DNA of 64,000 nucleotides, from contig NZ_JAQLFJ010000005.1 of assembly GCF_028206795.1 (NCBI RefSeq), positions 1 through 64,000 on the forward strand, read 5' to 3'. The notes under the pieces were generated by a model. That model saw only the letters and a program-made list of their open reading frames with translations. It did no database searches and was not told the DNA's origin. Positions 1-8,004 of this stretch are shown in pieces. Numbering within the stretch: the stretch's first letter is position 1; the number at the start of each line of letters is the position of its first letter. Made by a program: the position numbers and the translations under genes. This DNA comes from Collinsella aerofaciens (lineage in GTDB: Bacteria; Actinomycetota; Coriobacteriia; Coriobacteriales; Coriobacteriaceae).

Positions 1-330
1 TTTCTCGGGGCCGCCTCTCGGCGGCCTTGCGAAAAACAAATCCAAGTTAGACCATTTCAAATGGTTCGATGTCTGCCCGGATGCGACACTGAATGTGTCC
101 ATCCTCGCAGTATCCGGTTCTCAAGGTGCACGCCTGGCGGCTGATCCGGTCCGACCGGGCCGCGCGGCAAGGAGCTATATTGCCAGACCGCGAAGCCCTG
201 TGGGTCGTCAATTCCACTCTTCACAAGTCCTACACAACATATCGCTTTTTATAGCTAATAGAAAGACTGGTGCGGATCTTCCGCACGTATCAGATGATGA
301 CCCTTTGGTTTAGGAATATATAGAGATCGG
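1..330 (-). other. Non-coding leader/spacer-like region at the left edge
   Basis: No convincing gene is seen here. Read on the minus strand it contains the phrase CCTTGAGAACCGGATAC (around 120-104), which resembles the GTTCTTTGAGAAC-type motif of rRNA operon leaders and 16S-23S spacers. Near the edge is a perfect 7-bp hairpin (stem 9-15 with 20-26, loop TCTC). An rRNA operon starting just beyond position 1 on the minus strand would explain this. Since rplT lies immediately to the right, a leader is more likely than a spacer. A 72-codon reading frame on the plus strand has no ribosome binding site and is not called. Confidence 0.35.
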
Positions 331-386
331 TCACCTGTAAGTGTCTATCTACCCGCGCTTTTAGCAATGTAAACCGCGCTTCAGAT

Positions 387-421
387 AAAAAGAGGGAGCG
401 CCGCGCACACGCGACACTCCC
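387..421 (-). terminator. Rho-independent terminator of the infC-rpmI-rplT operon
   Basis: It lies about 20 bases after the rplT stop on the minus strand. The stem pairs GGGAG at 421-417 with CTCCC at 398-394, extended by GC-rich inner pairs (CGCG). It is followed by TCTTTTT at 393-387. Confidence 0.75.
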
Positions 422-442
422 CTAGCGATTCAAGAGAATCTA

Positions 443-802
443 TTAGGCCTCGAGAGCCTTCTTGGCGATGGTAGCCAGCTCGTTGAAGGACTCGATGTCC
501 TCGTAAGCCATCTGAGCCAGGACCTTGCGGTCGAGCTCGATGCCGGCAACCTTCAGGCCGTGCATGAACTGAGAGTAAGAGATGTCGTTCAGGCGAGCGG
601 CAGCGTTGATGCGGGTGATCCAGAGAGAGCGGATCTCGCGCTTCTTGTTGCGGCGATCACGATACTGATACTGCAGGGAGTGCTGGACCTGCTCTTTAGC
701 ATGCTTGTAAGTACGCGAAGCGGCACCGTAGTAACCCTTCGCACGGTGCATAACGGTACGGCGCTTCTTCTTGGCGGCAACAGCGCGCTTAATACGTGCC
801 AT
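443..802 (-). CDS. rplT: 50S ribosomal protein L20
   Basis: Large-subunit protein L20 binds 23S rRNA early in 50S assembly and in many bacteria also represses its own operon. The 119-residue product has the family's usual length. It starts MARIKRAVAAKKKRR and contains the conserved AKGYYGAASRTYKHAKEQV stretch and the central R-R-xxKREIRSLWI block. The basic N-terminal half is the rRNA-binding extension. The start ATG at 802 has TAGGAG about 10 bases upstream. It is the last gene of infC-rpmI-rplT, with only 46 bases separating it from rpmI and a terminator just downstream. If the leader upstream of infC is an L20-binding leader, this protein is the expected repressor. Confidence 0.98.
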   Translation of the reverse strand: MARIKRAVAAKKKRRTVMHRAKGYYGAASRTYKHAKEQVQHSLQYQYRDRRNKKREIRSLWITRINAAARLNDISYSQFMHGLKVAGIELDRKVLAQMAYEDIESFNELATIAKKALEA

Positions 803-848
803 GTTCTATCAACTCCTAGACGGTAAAACGAAAAACGGGAACGCGAAC

Positions 849-1040
849 TTAGGCGAGACGCGACTTGATGACCTTGCGGTCGGCAGCGGCGATCTCGGTC
901 TCCTGACGGAAGCCACGCTTACGCTTGGTGGACTTCTTGCTCAGGATGTGGCTCTTGAAAGCCTTGGCGCGCATAAGCTTGCCGGTGCCAGTCTTGCGGA
1001 AACGCTTCTTGGTGCCGCTGTGGGACTTCATCTTAGGCAT
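849..1040 (-). CDS. rpmI: 50S ribosomal protein L35
   Basis: L35 is a small basic large-subunit protein. The product is 63 residues, starts [18 protein letters not shown] and ends in KVIKSRLA, matching the family from end to end. The ATG at 1040 has AAGGAG at a good distance upstream. It sits between infC (32 bases upstream) and rplT in the classic three-gene order, so it is almost certainly co-transcribed and controlled from the infC leader. Confidence 0.98.
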   Translation of the reverse strand: MPKMKSHSGTKKRFRKTGTGKLMRAKAFKSHILSKKSTKRKRGFRQETEIAAADRKVIKSRLA

Positions 1041-1072
1041 GAAATACTCCTTAATCGGTTACAGAACACTAG

Positions 1073-1627
1073 TTACTTGGTATCGCTTGCCGCATTATCC
1101 TCATCGAAGGCGCCCTTAATCGGGGCGAGCAGCATAAGCATGTTACGGCCTTCCATCTTAGGCTTGGACTCGACCGTAGCGTAAGGCTTGAGATCCTCGG
1201 CGAGACGCTCGAGAACGTTAAGACCCTGCTCCGGGTGAGCCATCTCACGGCCGCGGAACATGATGGTGATCTTAACGCGTGCGCCCTTCTTGAGGAAACG
1301 CAGAACGTGGCCCTTCTTGGTCTCGTAATCGCCAACGTCGATCTTGGGTCGGAACTTCATTTCCTTGACCTCGACCTTAGACTGGTTCTTACGAGCGGCC
1401 TTGGCCTTCATGGCCTGCTGGTACTTGAACTTACCGTAGTCCATGACCTTGCAGACCGGCGGCTCCGCGTTGGGAGCGATCTCGACCAGGTCGAGACCCT
1501 GATCGTCAGCGACGCGCTGGGCATCGCGGATGGCGAACAGGCCGAGCTGAGAGCCATCGACGCCAATCAAACGGCACGAAGATGCAGTGATCTCGTCGTT
1601 GATGCGGGTGTCATCAGACTTAGCTAT
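1073..1627 (-). CDS. infC: Translation initiation factor IF-3
   Basis: IF-3 binds the 30S subunit, keeps it apart from 50S and proofreads the start codon. The product has the N-terminal domain (RINDEI, GVDGSQLG), the lysine-rich linker and the C-terminal domain (KEMKFRPKIDVGDYETK, FRGREMAHPEQG). I place the start at an ATA codon (1627-1625): a perfect GGAGG lies at 1640-1636, eight bases away. The only in-frame ATG, 1642-1640, overlaps this GGAGG and has no ribosome binding site of its own. Starting there would add five residues (MEVGK). Rare start codons in infC are known from other bacteria (AUU in E. coli) and let IF-3 repress its own synthesis. Family assignment is certain; the start is an inference. 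Confidence 0.95.
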   Translation of the reverse strand: MAKSDDTRINDEITASSCRLIGVDGSQLGLFAIRDAQRVADDQGLDLVEIAPNAEPPVCKVMDYGKFKYQQAMKAKAARKNQSKVEVKEMKFRPKIDVGDYETKKGHVLRFLKKGARVKITIMFRGREMAHPEQGLNVLERLAEDLKPYATVESKPKMEGRNMLMLLAPIKGAFDEDNAASDTK

Positions 1628-1646
1628 TTTCCCTACCTCCATTCAT

Positions 1647-1680
1647 AAAAAAATAACCCGGCGCTTCTTTGCAACCAGGT
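1647..1680 (-). terminator. Attenuator terminator directly upstream of infC
   Basis: On the minus strand ACCTGG (1680-1675) can pair with CCGGGT (1661-1656), including one G-U pair, around a 13-base loop. A run of seven T follows at 1653-1647. The run ends only seven bases before the GGAGG of infC. An intrinsic terminator here, in a leader and ahead of the first gene, is best read as a transcription attenuator of the infC operon. Confidence 0.6.
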
Positions 1681-1780
1681 CGTACACATAGACATCCTCG
1701 ATACGAGGAAGGGAATCTAAGTTGTATGACCAGTCAGCTGCTCATTGGCGCCAAAAGGTGGGAACCCTCGGGTTCCTCTT
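1681..1780 (-). promoter_or_regulatory. infC-rpmI-rplT leader (L20-leader-like)
   Basis: Between tRNA-Leu and infC are two strong hairpins followed by the attenuator. The stem at 1761-1766 with 1771-1776 has a CGAG loop on the minus strand. The stem at 1695-1700 with 1704-1709 has a 3-base loop. This layout fits the L20-controlled leaders known upstream of this operon in Gram-positive bacteria. No promoter could be fixed with confidence; it may also be read through from tRNA-Leu. Confidence 0.45.
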
Positions 1781-1890
1781 TAGGGCATTGCGGGAACAAC
1801 GCCTTGCGAATAATAACACGTATAGTGCGCTATCACATTACGTACACGAAAAAGGGGGTCTTGACCCCCTTGAACGCTCAGTTGCATGTA

Positions 1891-1977
1891 TGGTGCCCGA
1901 GGCGAGACTCGAACTCGCACGTTGTTGCCAACGGTGGATTTTGAGTCCACTGCGTCTGCCAATTCCGCCACTCGGGC
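1891..1977 (-). tRNA. tRNA-Leu (anticodon CAA)
   Basis: A class II tRNA of 87 bases with encoded CCA. The acceptor stem pairs GCCCGAG (1977-1971) with CTCGGGC (1901-1895), followed by discriminator A and CCA (1893-1891). The anticodon stem GTGGA/TCCAC encloses loop CTCAAAA, giving CAA, which reads UUG. A long variable arm precedes the T-loop GTTCGAGTC. Confidence 0.97.
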
Positions 1978-2016
1978 ACGTAATGCGTGAGTTAGTTTAT
2001 CACAGCTTTCTGTTGA

Positions 2017-3528
2017 TTAGTCCGAAAATGGAACTTCGAGCATTTCGATGAGTTCGACCGTGCGGAGCATCTCACGCTGACGGCATCCGCGACCGTCGAC
2101 CGAAGCCTCACCCATCTGGTTATCGTAAGGGTCCTCGCGCATGCCGTCGAAAGAGGGCTCAAACTCTGCCTGGAATCGATTGTTGGCCACCATACGCCAC
2201 GGGTCGAGATTGCCAAAGTAGTGATGGCGGCGCCACTCCTCCCCCATCCTGCGAGCAGAAGATCCAAATGACACGTCGGCGTTGAGCCAACCGGTCTGCG
2301 GCGTATAGAACTCTGCCCAGTCGTGCGGCCCCACCGAATCGGGCGCAACATACAGGCCGCTCTGCCAACGGGCAGGCACGCCCGCGATACGGCACATGGT
2401 GATGAACGTGAGCGCCATAACGCCGCAATCGCCACGGAGCGAATGCGCGCAGTCATCGGCAATAGATCCCAAAAGCAGGTACGGCGGCTGATAGCGATAG
2501 TCGATATGCTGCGTCAGGTAATCATAGATAGCACGGGCGCGATCGAGCGGATCCTCGAGTCCGTCAACAACACCGGCCGTCAGCTGCTGCAGATACGGCG
2601 TGAATGCAATGTGCGGACGGTCCTCGGAAATATCTTCGGGCAACGGCGCGTCCATACAGGGATGCGCTGGAAGTGCACCCCCATAGATATCGCGATAAGC
2701 GGCATCGATTTGATAGCGATAGGTCACCGAGAATGTGCGATCGGTCGAGGAGACCCACGAGGCAGTACGCGCCGAGGCGCTCGCAGGAGCAATGGCCCCC
2801 TCCGGCGTCATATCAAGTATCTCGACCTGGGACTGCTGGCGGCAGGCGGCGGCAACGGGAAGCCACGCGCGAACGGTCTCCCCCTCCAAAACACCGGGGA
2901 CAGACACGCATGCCTTAAGCGTAATGGTGCGAGACAGCCCGCCCTGCGACTCCATCTCCTCGAGCATCTGGTTGCGCAGCGCAATTCCATCCGCAGAATC
3001 GGGACGCAGACCCGGAACCTCCTTGGGATACACGCGCAAAGAATCAAGGAAGTTGTCAAGAACGAACAGCTCGCCATCGATAAAGCGCCAATCGATACGC
3101 TTGCGGTCAATCAGGTCGTCAAACTGCTCTTCGGTAAACTCAGGCCACTCCTCGCGGATCATCTCGATAGCCCGATCACGCGACACCGAAAAATGAAGCG
3201 GCGTCTCGATCATGCGATACCGCTCGGCGCGAACGCAGGCAGCCAGCGAAGGCTCAGGGTTCTGCTCCAAAAGGCGATCGCAGGCGGCAACAGCCTGCGT
3301 CAAATACCCGGCATCCTTAAGACGAAGAATCTCAGGCGGTAGCCCAATATCGAGATGGCGAAAATCATCACAGCAAACATCAACAGAGCAACCAACAGGA
3401 CCCTCGTCAATAACCTTCCCATCCGAAGGCAGCACATCAATAACAGCCACACCAAACTCCAAGTCATTCGAACTCCTGGAGTCCATTGTAACGAGATAGA
3501 AAGAAAGCCCCAACAAGGGAGCCATCAA
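2017..3528 (-). CDS. Transglutaminase-fold (TgpA/TGc-like) protein
   Basis: The 503-residue product has a transglutaminase-like core in its C-terminal third. A catalytic Cys sits in RGDCGVMALTF, a His in VGPHDWAEFYTP and an Asp in GWLNADVSFG, in the usual Cys-His-Asp order, with the flanking W-x-SGLY. Such bacterial proteins are usually peptidases or amidases rather than crosslinking enzymes; the substrate here is unknown. No signal peptide or clear membrane helix is visible. The N-terminal half (about 1-250) is not recognised. The start is uncertain: the TTG at 3528 and the ATG at 3486 both lack a convincing ribosome binding site. It is followed by tRNA-Leu on the same strand. Confidence 0.75.
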   Translation of the reverse strand: MMAPLLGLSFYLVTMDSRSSNDLEFGVAVIDVLPSDGKVIDEGPVGCSVDVCCDDFRHLDIGLPPEILRLKDAGYLTQAVAACDRLLEQNPEPSLAACVRAERYRMIETPLHFSVSRDRAIEMIREEWPEFTEEQFDDLIDRKRIDWRFIDGELFVLDNFLDSLRVYPKEVPGLRPDSADGIALRNQMLEEMESQGGLSRTITLKACVSVPGVLEGETVRAWLPVAAACRQQSQVEILDMTPEGAIAPASASARTASWVSSTDRTFSVTYRYQIDAAYRDIYGGALPAHPCMDAPLPEDISEDRPHIAFTPYLQQLTAGVVDGLEDPLDRARAIYDYLTQHIDYRYQPPYLLLGSIADDCAHSLRGDCGVMALTFITMCRIAGVPARWQSGLYVAPDSVGPHDWAEFYTPQTGWLNADVSFGSSARRMGEEWRRHHYFGNLDPWRMVANNRFQAEFEPSFDGMREDPYDNQMGEASVDGRGCRQREMLRTVELIEMLEVPFSD

Positions 3529-3560
3529 CGCCGCTGAACGGTACCTATAAAAATGAATTC

Positions 3561-3793
3561 AGCCCAGTAACCCTGTAGCGAGTTAACAAAGGAGGCCCCG
3601 TTCACCCGGAGCTTTTCCCATTGCGCGACTTCTGGCGAAGCCAGTAGCCACCTTAATTCAGACTCGTAACCCTGCGGCGTTAAACGAAGGAAGCCCCGTC
3701 CCCCGGAACTGTTTCCTTGGCGTGACTTCTGGCAAAGCCAGGTGAGCGCAAAGGAAACAGTGTAGGGGGACGGGGCTTCCGGCGGGAAGTTTA
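3561..3793. repeat. Long imperfect inverted repeat plus a related half-copy
   Basis: Immediately downstream of the aldolase gene is a large hairpin. An arm at about 3679-3721 (with GGAAGCCCCGTCCCCC and AACTGTTTCCTT) pairs with an arm at about 3748-3793 (AAGGAAACAGT and GGGGGACGGGGCTTCC, then GTTTAACG). The loop region holds a smaller CTGGC/GCCAG hairpin. A second, diverged copy of the first arm and loop (TAACCCTG...GGCCCCGTTCACCCGG...GACTTCTGGC) lies at about 3570-3640. The copies suggest a dispersed repeat element rather than a simple terminator, although on the minus strand it would also fold behind the aldolase mRNA. Confidence 0.7.
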
Positions 3794-3800
3794 ACGACGC

Positions 3801-4667
3801 TTACGCCTTGTTGACGGAGCCAAACTCCTCCATGAGCTCCTTGGTGCGGGCAACGATGTTGTCGCGACCAGGCTTGAGGAGCTTGCGGGGATCAAAGCCC
3901 TTGCCCTGCTGATCCTTGCCAGCCTCGATGTACTCGCGGACGCCCTTGGCGAAGACGAGCTGCAGGTCGGTGTTGACGTTGATCTTGGAGATGCCCAGGG
4001 AGATGGCCTTCTTGATCTGATCCTCGGGGATGCCGGTACCACCGTGCAAAACGAGGGGCAGGTCACCGGTCTGAGCCTTGATCTCGCCCAGACGCTCGAA
4101 GGAAAGGCCAGCCCAGTCGGCGGGATACACGCCGTGGATGTTGCCGATACCGCAGGCGAGGAAGTCGACGCCCAGGTCAGCAATCTGCTTGCACTCAGCG
4201 GGATCAGCGAGCTCGCCGCTGGAGGTCACGCCGTCCTCGGTGCCGCCGATGCCGCCGACCTCGGCCTCGATGGACATGCCCTTGGAGTGGGCAAGCTCAA
4301 CGAGCTCCTTGGTGCGGTCGAGGTTAAGCTGGAAGGTCTCCTCGTGAGAGCCGTCATACATGATGGACGTGAAGCCGGCCTCGATGCACTTGAAGCAGTC
4401 CTCGTAAGAACCGTGATCGAGGTGAAGGGCGACGGGAACGGTAACGCCCGTGGCCTCGACGGCAGCCTTGACCATGTCGGCGCAGACCTTGAAACCGCCC
4501 ATCCACTTAGCGGCACCAGCGGTGCACTGAAGGATCAGCGGAGACTTGGCCTCCTCGGCGGCCTGGAGAATAGCCAGGGTCCACTCGAGGTTGTTGGTGT
4601 TGAAGGCACCGAGACCGTACTTGCCGGCCTCAGCCTTCTTGAGCATGTCTGCTGCGTTGACGAGCAT
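3801..4667 (-). CDS. fba: Class II fructose-bisphosphate aldolase
   Basis: It cleaves fructose-1,6-bisphosphate into dihydroxyacetone phosphate and glyceraldehyde-3-phosphate in glycolysis, and runs in reverse in gluconeogenesis, using Zn2+. The 288-residue product shows the zinc-binding HLDHGSYEDC motif, YDGSHE, the GNIHGVYP histidine and the phosphate-binding HGGTGIPEDQIKKAI plus KINVNTDLQ. The ATG at 4667 is chosen because AGGAGG lies eight bases upstream and the protein then begins MLVNAADMLKKA as in the family; an upstream in-frame start would add 32 residues. TAAAAT near 4708-4703 (minus) is a possible -10, preceded at about 4737-4726 by a small palindrome AAACGAACGTTT. Confidence 0.96.
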   Translation of the reverse strand: MLVNAADMLKKAEAGKYGLGAFNTNNLEWTLAILQAAEEAKSPLILQCTAGAAKWMGGFKVCADMVKAAVEATGVTVPVALHLDHGSYEDCFKCIEAGFTSIMYDGSHEETFQLNLDRTKELVELAHSKGMSIEAEVGGIGGTEDGVTSSGELADPAECKQIADLGVDFLACGIGNIHGVYPADWAGLSFERLGEIKAQTGDLPLVLHGGTGIPEDQIKKAISLGISKINVNTDLQLVFAKGVREYIEAGKDQQGKGFDPRKLLKPGRDNIVARTKELMEEFGSVNKA

Positions 4668-4860
4668 AAAAGAAACCTCCTGTAAGGTTGCTCCGATAAC
4701 GCCTGAGATTTTACCACGGCGCACCCGAGCATAAACGTTCGTTTGTTCACGAATATCGTCCAAACAGACTTTTTTGACCGTTTGCCCTACGGAATCGACC
4801 CGTTGGGGAAAATAGCTTGACGTTTGGACGCTTCTCGTGCTTCAAAAGCCGACTATTAAG

Positions 4861-5544
4861 CTACATCTGCATGAAAGGGTTCTGCATGAGCTCGCGTGCC
4901 ATGGTGGTCGAATCGCCATGGCCGGTTAGGCAAACGGCATCGGGCGGAAGAAGCCGGGCGAGCTTGGAGAGCGAGCGCAGAATCGCTGCCTCGTCGCCAC
5001 CGGCAAGATCGGTGCGGCCGTGGCTGCCCGGGAATAGCGTGTCGCCCACAAAGGCAATGTTCCCCTGCTCGGTGGCAGCAAACAAGACGATCCCACCCGG
5101 CGTATGCCCCGGCGTCTCGATCACCTGCAGGCAGATATCGCCCACCTCGATAGCATCGCCCTCGGCGAGCAGGCGCGTCGGCTCCCCGGGGTCGGGCGTC
5201 TCAATGCCCCACATAGCTCGCTGCTCCTCGATGTTCGCATGCGGCACCGTCACATCCTTAGCACACAGCTCATACTGGCAGCCCTCGCCAACGGTGGTTC
5301 GCACGCCGGCAACACCACCAACATGATCGGCGTGGCCATGAGTGCATACGGCGCCAAGCACGCGTACGCCGGGATGCTCGGCTCGAATATGCTCCACCAA
5401 ACGCTCGCCTTCCCATGCGGGGTCGATAATCACGCACTCATTGTCCGAAATAACAGCATAGCTATTGGTCTGAATGGGACCGTTTACGAGCGTCTCAATC
5501 TCGACCGATCCCTTGGGAGTTAAATCCAAGGACACAGCACTCAT
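4861..5544 (-). CDS. Metallo-beta-lactamase-fold hydrolase (glyoxalase II-like)
   Basis: A 227-residue hydrolase of the metallo-beta-lactamase superfamily. The metal-binding THGHADHVGG lies at about residue 68, with PGHTPGGI, VGDTLFPGSHGRTD and the final LTGHGD histidine. The compact size and absence of an RNase J or DNA-repair extension put it with the glyoxalase II-like thioester hydrolases, but the substrate is not shown. The ATG at 5544 has GAGGAGAGGG in front. It lies on the same strand as rel, 84 bases downstream, with a strong hairpin in between, so it may have its own transcript. Confidence 0.88.
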   Translation of the reverse strand: MSAVSLDLTPKGSVEIETLVNGPIQTNSYAVISDNECVIIDPAWEGERLVEHIRAEHPGVRVLGAVCTHGHADHVGGVAGVRTTVGEGCQYELCAKDVTVPHANIEEQRAMWGIETPDPGEPTRLLAEGDAIEVGDICLQVIETPGHTPGGIVLFAATEQGNIAFVGDTLFPGSHGRTDLAGGDEAAILRSLSKLARLLPPDAVCLTGHGDSTTMARELMQNPFMQM

Positions 5545-5565
5545 GTCCCTCTCCTCTCTATAGAA

Positions 5566-5591
5566 CTCGAGGCATCAAACGATGCCTCGAG
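5566..5591 (-). terminator. Hairpin between rel and the hydrolase gene
   Basis: A perfect 11-bp stem (CTCGAGGCATC with GATGCCTCGAG) and a 4-base loop, 37 bases after the rel stop. The following sequence is only mildly T-rich, so it is either a weak terminator or an mRNA-stabilising stem. Confidence 0.5.
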
Positions 5592-5628
5592 CGTAGCGAA
5601 TATCAATAATGTGACACGTTCGTCGCGA

Positions 5629-7989
5629 CTAAACGCGGCGCTTAAGCTGGGCTCCACCCTCGCCGGGCATCAGGCGGCGCGCATCGTAGACCGAGTCGAC
5701 GCTGCTGATAGAGGCCAGCAGCGGATCCAGACCGCTCGCGTCCGAGATCTCGACCATAAAGCGCAGGGTTGCAATACCCTCGCGGTTGGTCGACGTGGCG
5801 GCAGAAAGGATATTGCCGCCCGCGTCGCCAATGGCAATGGTGACATCCTTGAGCAGGCCCATGCGGTCCAGGCACTCGACCACGATCTCGACCTGGAAGA
5901 GGGTGTCGGCAGCGCCGTCCCACTCCACTTCGATCATGCGCTCGGGATGCTCCATAAGACCCTTGACGTTGGGGCAGTTGGCGCGATGCACCGAAACGCC
6001 ACGACCGCGCGTGATGAAACCGACGATGTCGTCGCCCGTCACCGGATTGCAGCAATGCGCCAGACGGACCAGCAGGCCGCTGTTGCTCTCGCCCTTGACG
6101 ATAATGCCGTTGCTGGCGCTCTTGCCGCGCTTTTGCGGCTTGCGGTTGGAACCGCGGGCAGGCTGCTTGACGACCTCGGCAATAGCCTCGGCCTTGGAGA
6201 GCTGCTCCTCGGGCTTGGGGTCCAAGATTTGCTCGACCTTGTTACCCACAGCGCGCGGGGCAACCTTGCCGGCGCCGACGGCGGCAAACAGGTCCTCGAG
6301 CTGCTTGTAATTAAACTGCTCCGCCACGGCGTTGAGCGCACGCGTGGATCGCGGCGTAGAGATGCCGTACCCGCGCTTGCGCAGGTCCTTGGCCAGTATA
6401 TCGCGGCCGGCGGCAGCGTCGTCGTCCTTGGTCGCGGCGGCAAAATAGCGGCGGATCTTTGACTTGGCCGAAGGCGTCTTGACGATCTTGAGCCAATCAC
6501 GCGACGGCTTGGAGCTCTTGTTGGTCAGGATTTCAACGCGGTCGCCCGTCTTGATCTCGTGCGTGAGCGGCGCTACCGCACCGTTGATCTTGGCGCCGAC
6601 GCAGTGGTTGCCGACCTCGGTGTGAACGGCGTAGGCAAAGTCGAGCGGCGTGGAGCCGGCACGAAGTGCCATGACCTCGCCCTTGGGCGTAAAGACAAAG
6701 ATCTCCTGGTCGAACAGATCGACCTTCAGCGAGTGCAGGTATTCCTTGGCGTCGGTGATCTCATCAGACGCAGCCCAATCGAGCGAATGTTTGAGCCAGT
6801 TAATCTGGTCGTCCAAGCGCTGGGCATCATTGGTCTTAGACGCAGACGATCCGCCCGACTTCTTATAGAGCCAGTGGGCGGCAATACCGTACTCGGCCTG
6901 CTCGTGCATATCGTAGGTACGAATCTGAATCTCGAGCGGACGAGCCGTGGGGCCGATAACCGTCGTGTGGAGCGACTGGTAGTTATTGACCTTGGGCATG
7001 GCGATATAGTCTTTAAAGCGCCCGGGCATGGGGTGCCACAGCGTATGCACCGCACCGAGCGTGGAGTAGCAATCGCGCACCGAATGCGTGATGACGCGCA
7101 GCGCCACCAGGTCGTAGATCTCGGAGAATTCCTTGCCCTTGCGCTTCATCTTTTGGTAGATGGACCAATAGTGCTTGGAACGGCCGTTGATCTGGAAGTC
7201 CTCCAGGCCAATGCGGTTGAGCTCGTCGGTGAGTGTCTTGATGGTCTCGGCCAGATAGCGCTCACGGACCTCGCGCGACTCCGCCACCATGCGTGCGATG
7301 CGCTGGTAGGCGTCGGGTTCAAGGTAGAAGAAGGACAGGTCCTCGAGTTCCCATTTAATGGAGCTCATGCCCAGACGGTCGGCCAGGGGCGCATACACGT
7401 CCATGGTCTCGCGGGCCTTAAACAGGCGACGGTCCTCACGCAGGGCCGCAAGGGTGCGCATGTTGTGCAGACGGTCGGCAAGTTTGACGATGATAACGCG
7501 AATGTCTTTGGACATGGCGAGGAACATCTTGCGCAGCGTAAGCGCCTGCTTCTCGTCCATGCTATCGACTTCGATGTTGGTGAGCTTGGTCACGCCATCG
7601 ACGAGCTCGGCCACCGTATCGCCAAACAGGCCGGACACATCGGCAAGCGAGGTCTCGGTATCCTCGACGGTATCATGCAGCAGCGCGGCGCACACCACAT
7701 CGCAGTCCATCTTGAGATCGGCCAAAATGATGGCCACCTCGACGGGATGGTTGATGTACATCTCACCCGAGCGACGCTTTTGGTTGCAGTGCTTCTCGGC
7801 AGCAAAGCAGTAGGCCTGCTCCACCTTAGAGAAGTCGTCCTCATTCATATATTTGAGGCACAGGCGCTCCAGCTTGTCGTAGCTGTCCGCCATAATCTCG
7901 GGCGGCAGCTCATCGGCATGCTTATAGTGCTCCATCTCCGAGAACGGCTGGAGGGTGGAATCATGGGCGGTACGGGCTGCGGCATCCAT
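5629..7989 (-). CDS. rel: Bifunctional (p)ppGpp synthetase/hydrolase
   Basis: It makes and degrades the stringent-response alarmone. The 786-residue product has the full Rel domain order. The HD hydrolase has HDTVEDT at about 105-111. The synthetase has GRSKHYWSIYQKM, then RFKDYIAMPK at about 324 and EQAEYGIAAHW. The TGS domain shows IFVFTPKGEV, followed by a Cys-containing ribosome-binding region (HCCNPVTGDDIVGF, RANCPN) and a C-terminal ACT domain. The RFKD motif is the bifunctional (Rel/SpoT) type rather than the RelA type, and the HD residues are intact. AAGGGGA precedes the ATG at 7989. Only 15 bases separate it from recJ upstream, so the two are probably co-transcribed. Confidence 0.96.
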   Translation of the reverse strand: MDAAARTAHDSTLQPFSEMEHYKHADELPPEIMADSYDKLERLCLKYMNEDDFSKVEQAYCFAAEKHCNQKRRSGEMYINHPVEVAIILADLKMDCDVVCAALLHDTVEDTETSLADVSGLFGDTVAELVDGVTKLTNIEVDSMDEKQALTLRKMFLAMSKDIRVIIVKLADRLHNMRTLAALREDRRLFKARETMDVYAPLADRLGMSSIKWELEDLSFFYLEPDAYQRIARMVAESREVRERYLAETIKTLTDELNRIGLEDFQINGRSKHYWSIYQKMKRKGKEFSEIYDLVALRVITHSVRDCYSTLGAVHTLWHPMPGRFKDYIAMPKVNNYQSLHTTVIGPTARPLEIQIRTYDMHEQAEYGIAAHWLYKKSGGSSASKTNDAQRLDDQINWLKHSLDWAASDEITDAKEYLHSLKVDLFDQEIFVFTPKGEVMALRAGSTPLDFAYAVHTEVGNHCVGAKINGAVAPLTHEIKTGDRVEILTNKSSKPSRDWLKIVKTPSAKSKIRRYFAAATKDDDAAAGRDILAKDLRKRGYGISTPRSTRALNAVAEQFNYKQLEDLFAAVGAGKVAPRAVGNKVEQILDPKPEEQLSKAEAIAEVVKQPARGSNRKPQKRGKSASNGIIVKGESNSGLLVRLAHCCNPVTGDDIVGFITRGRGVSVHRANCPNVKGLMEHPERMIEVEWDGAADTLFQVEIVVECLDRMGLLKDVTIAIGDAGGNILSAATSTNREGIATLRFMVEISDASGLDPLLASISSVDSVYDARRLMPGEGGAQLKRRV

Positions 7990-8004
7990 CGAGGTCCCCT
8001 TCCC

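Noticed and set aside
95-313. A 72-codon plus-strand reading frame at the left edge
   Set aside because: No ribosome binding site, no family similarity, and the opposite strand reads like an rRNA leader.
1780-1971. A 63-codon minus-strand frame starting MAELADAVDSKS
   Set aside because: This is the translation of the tRNA-Leu gene, a well-known false gene call.
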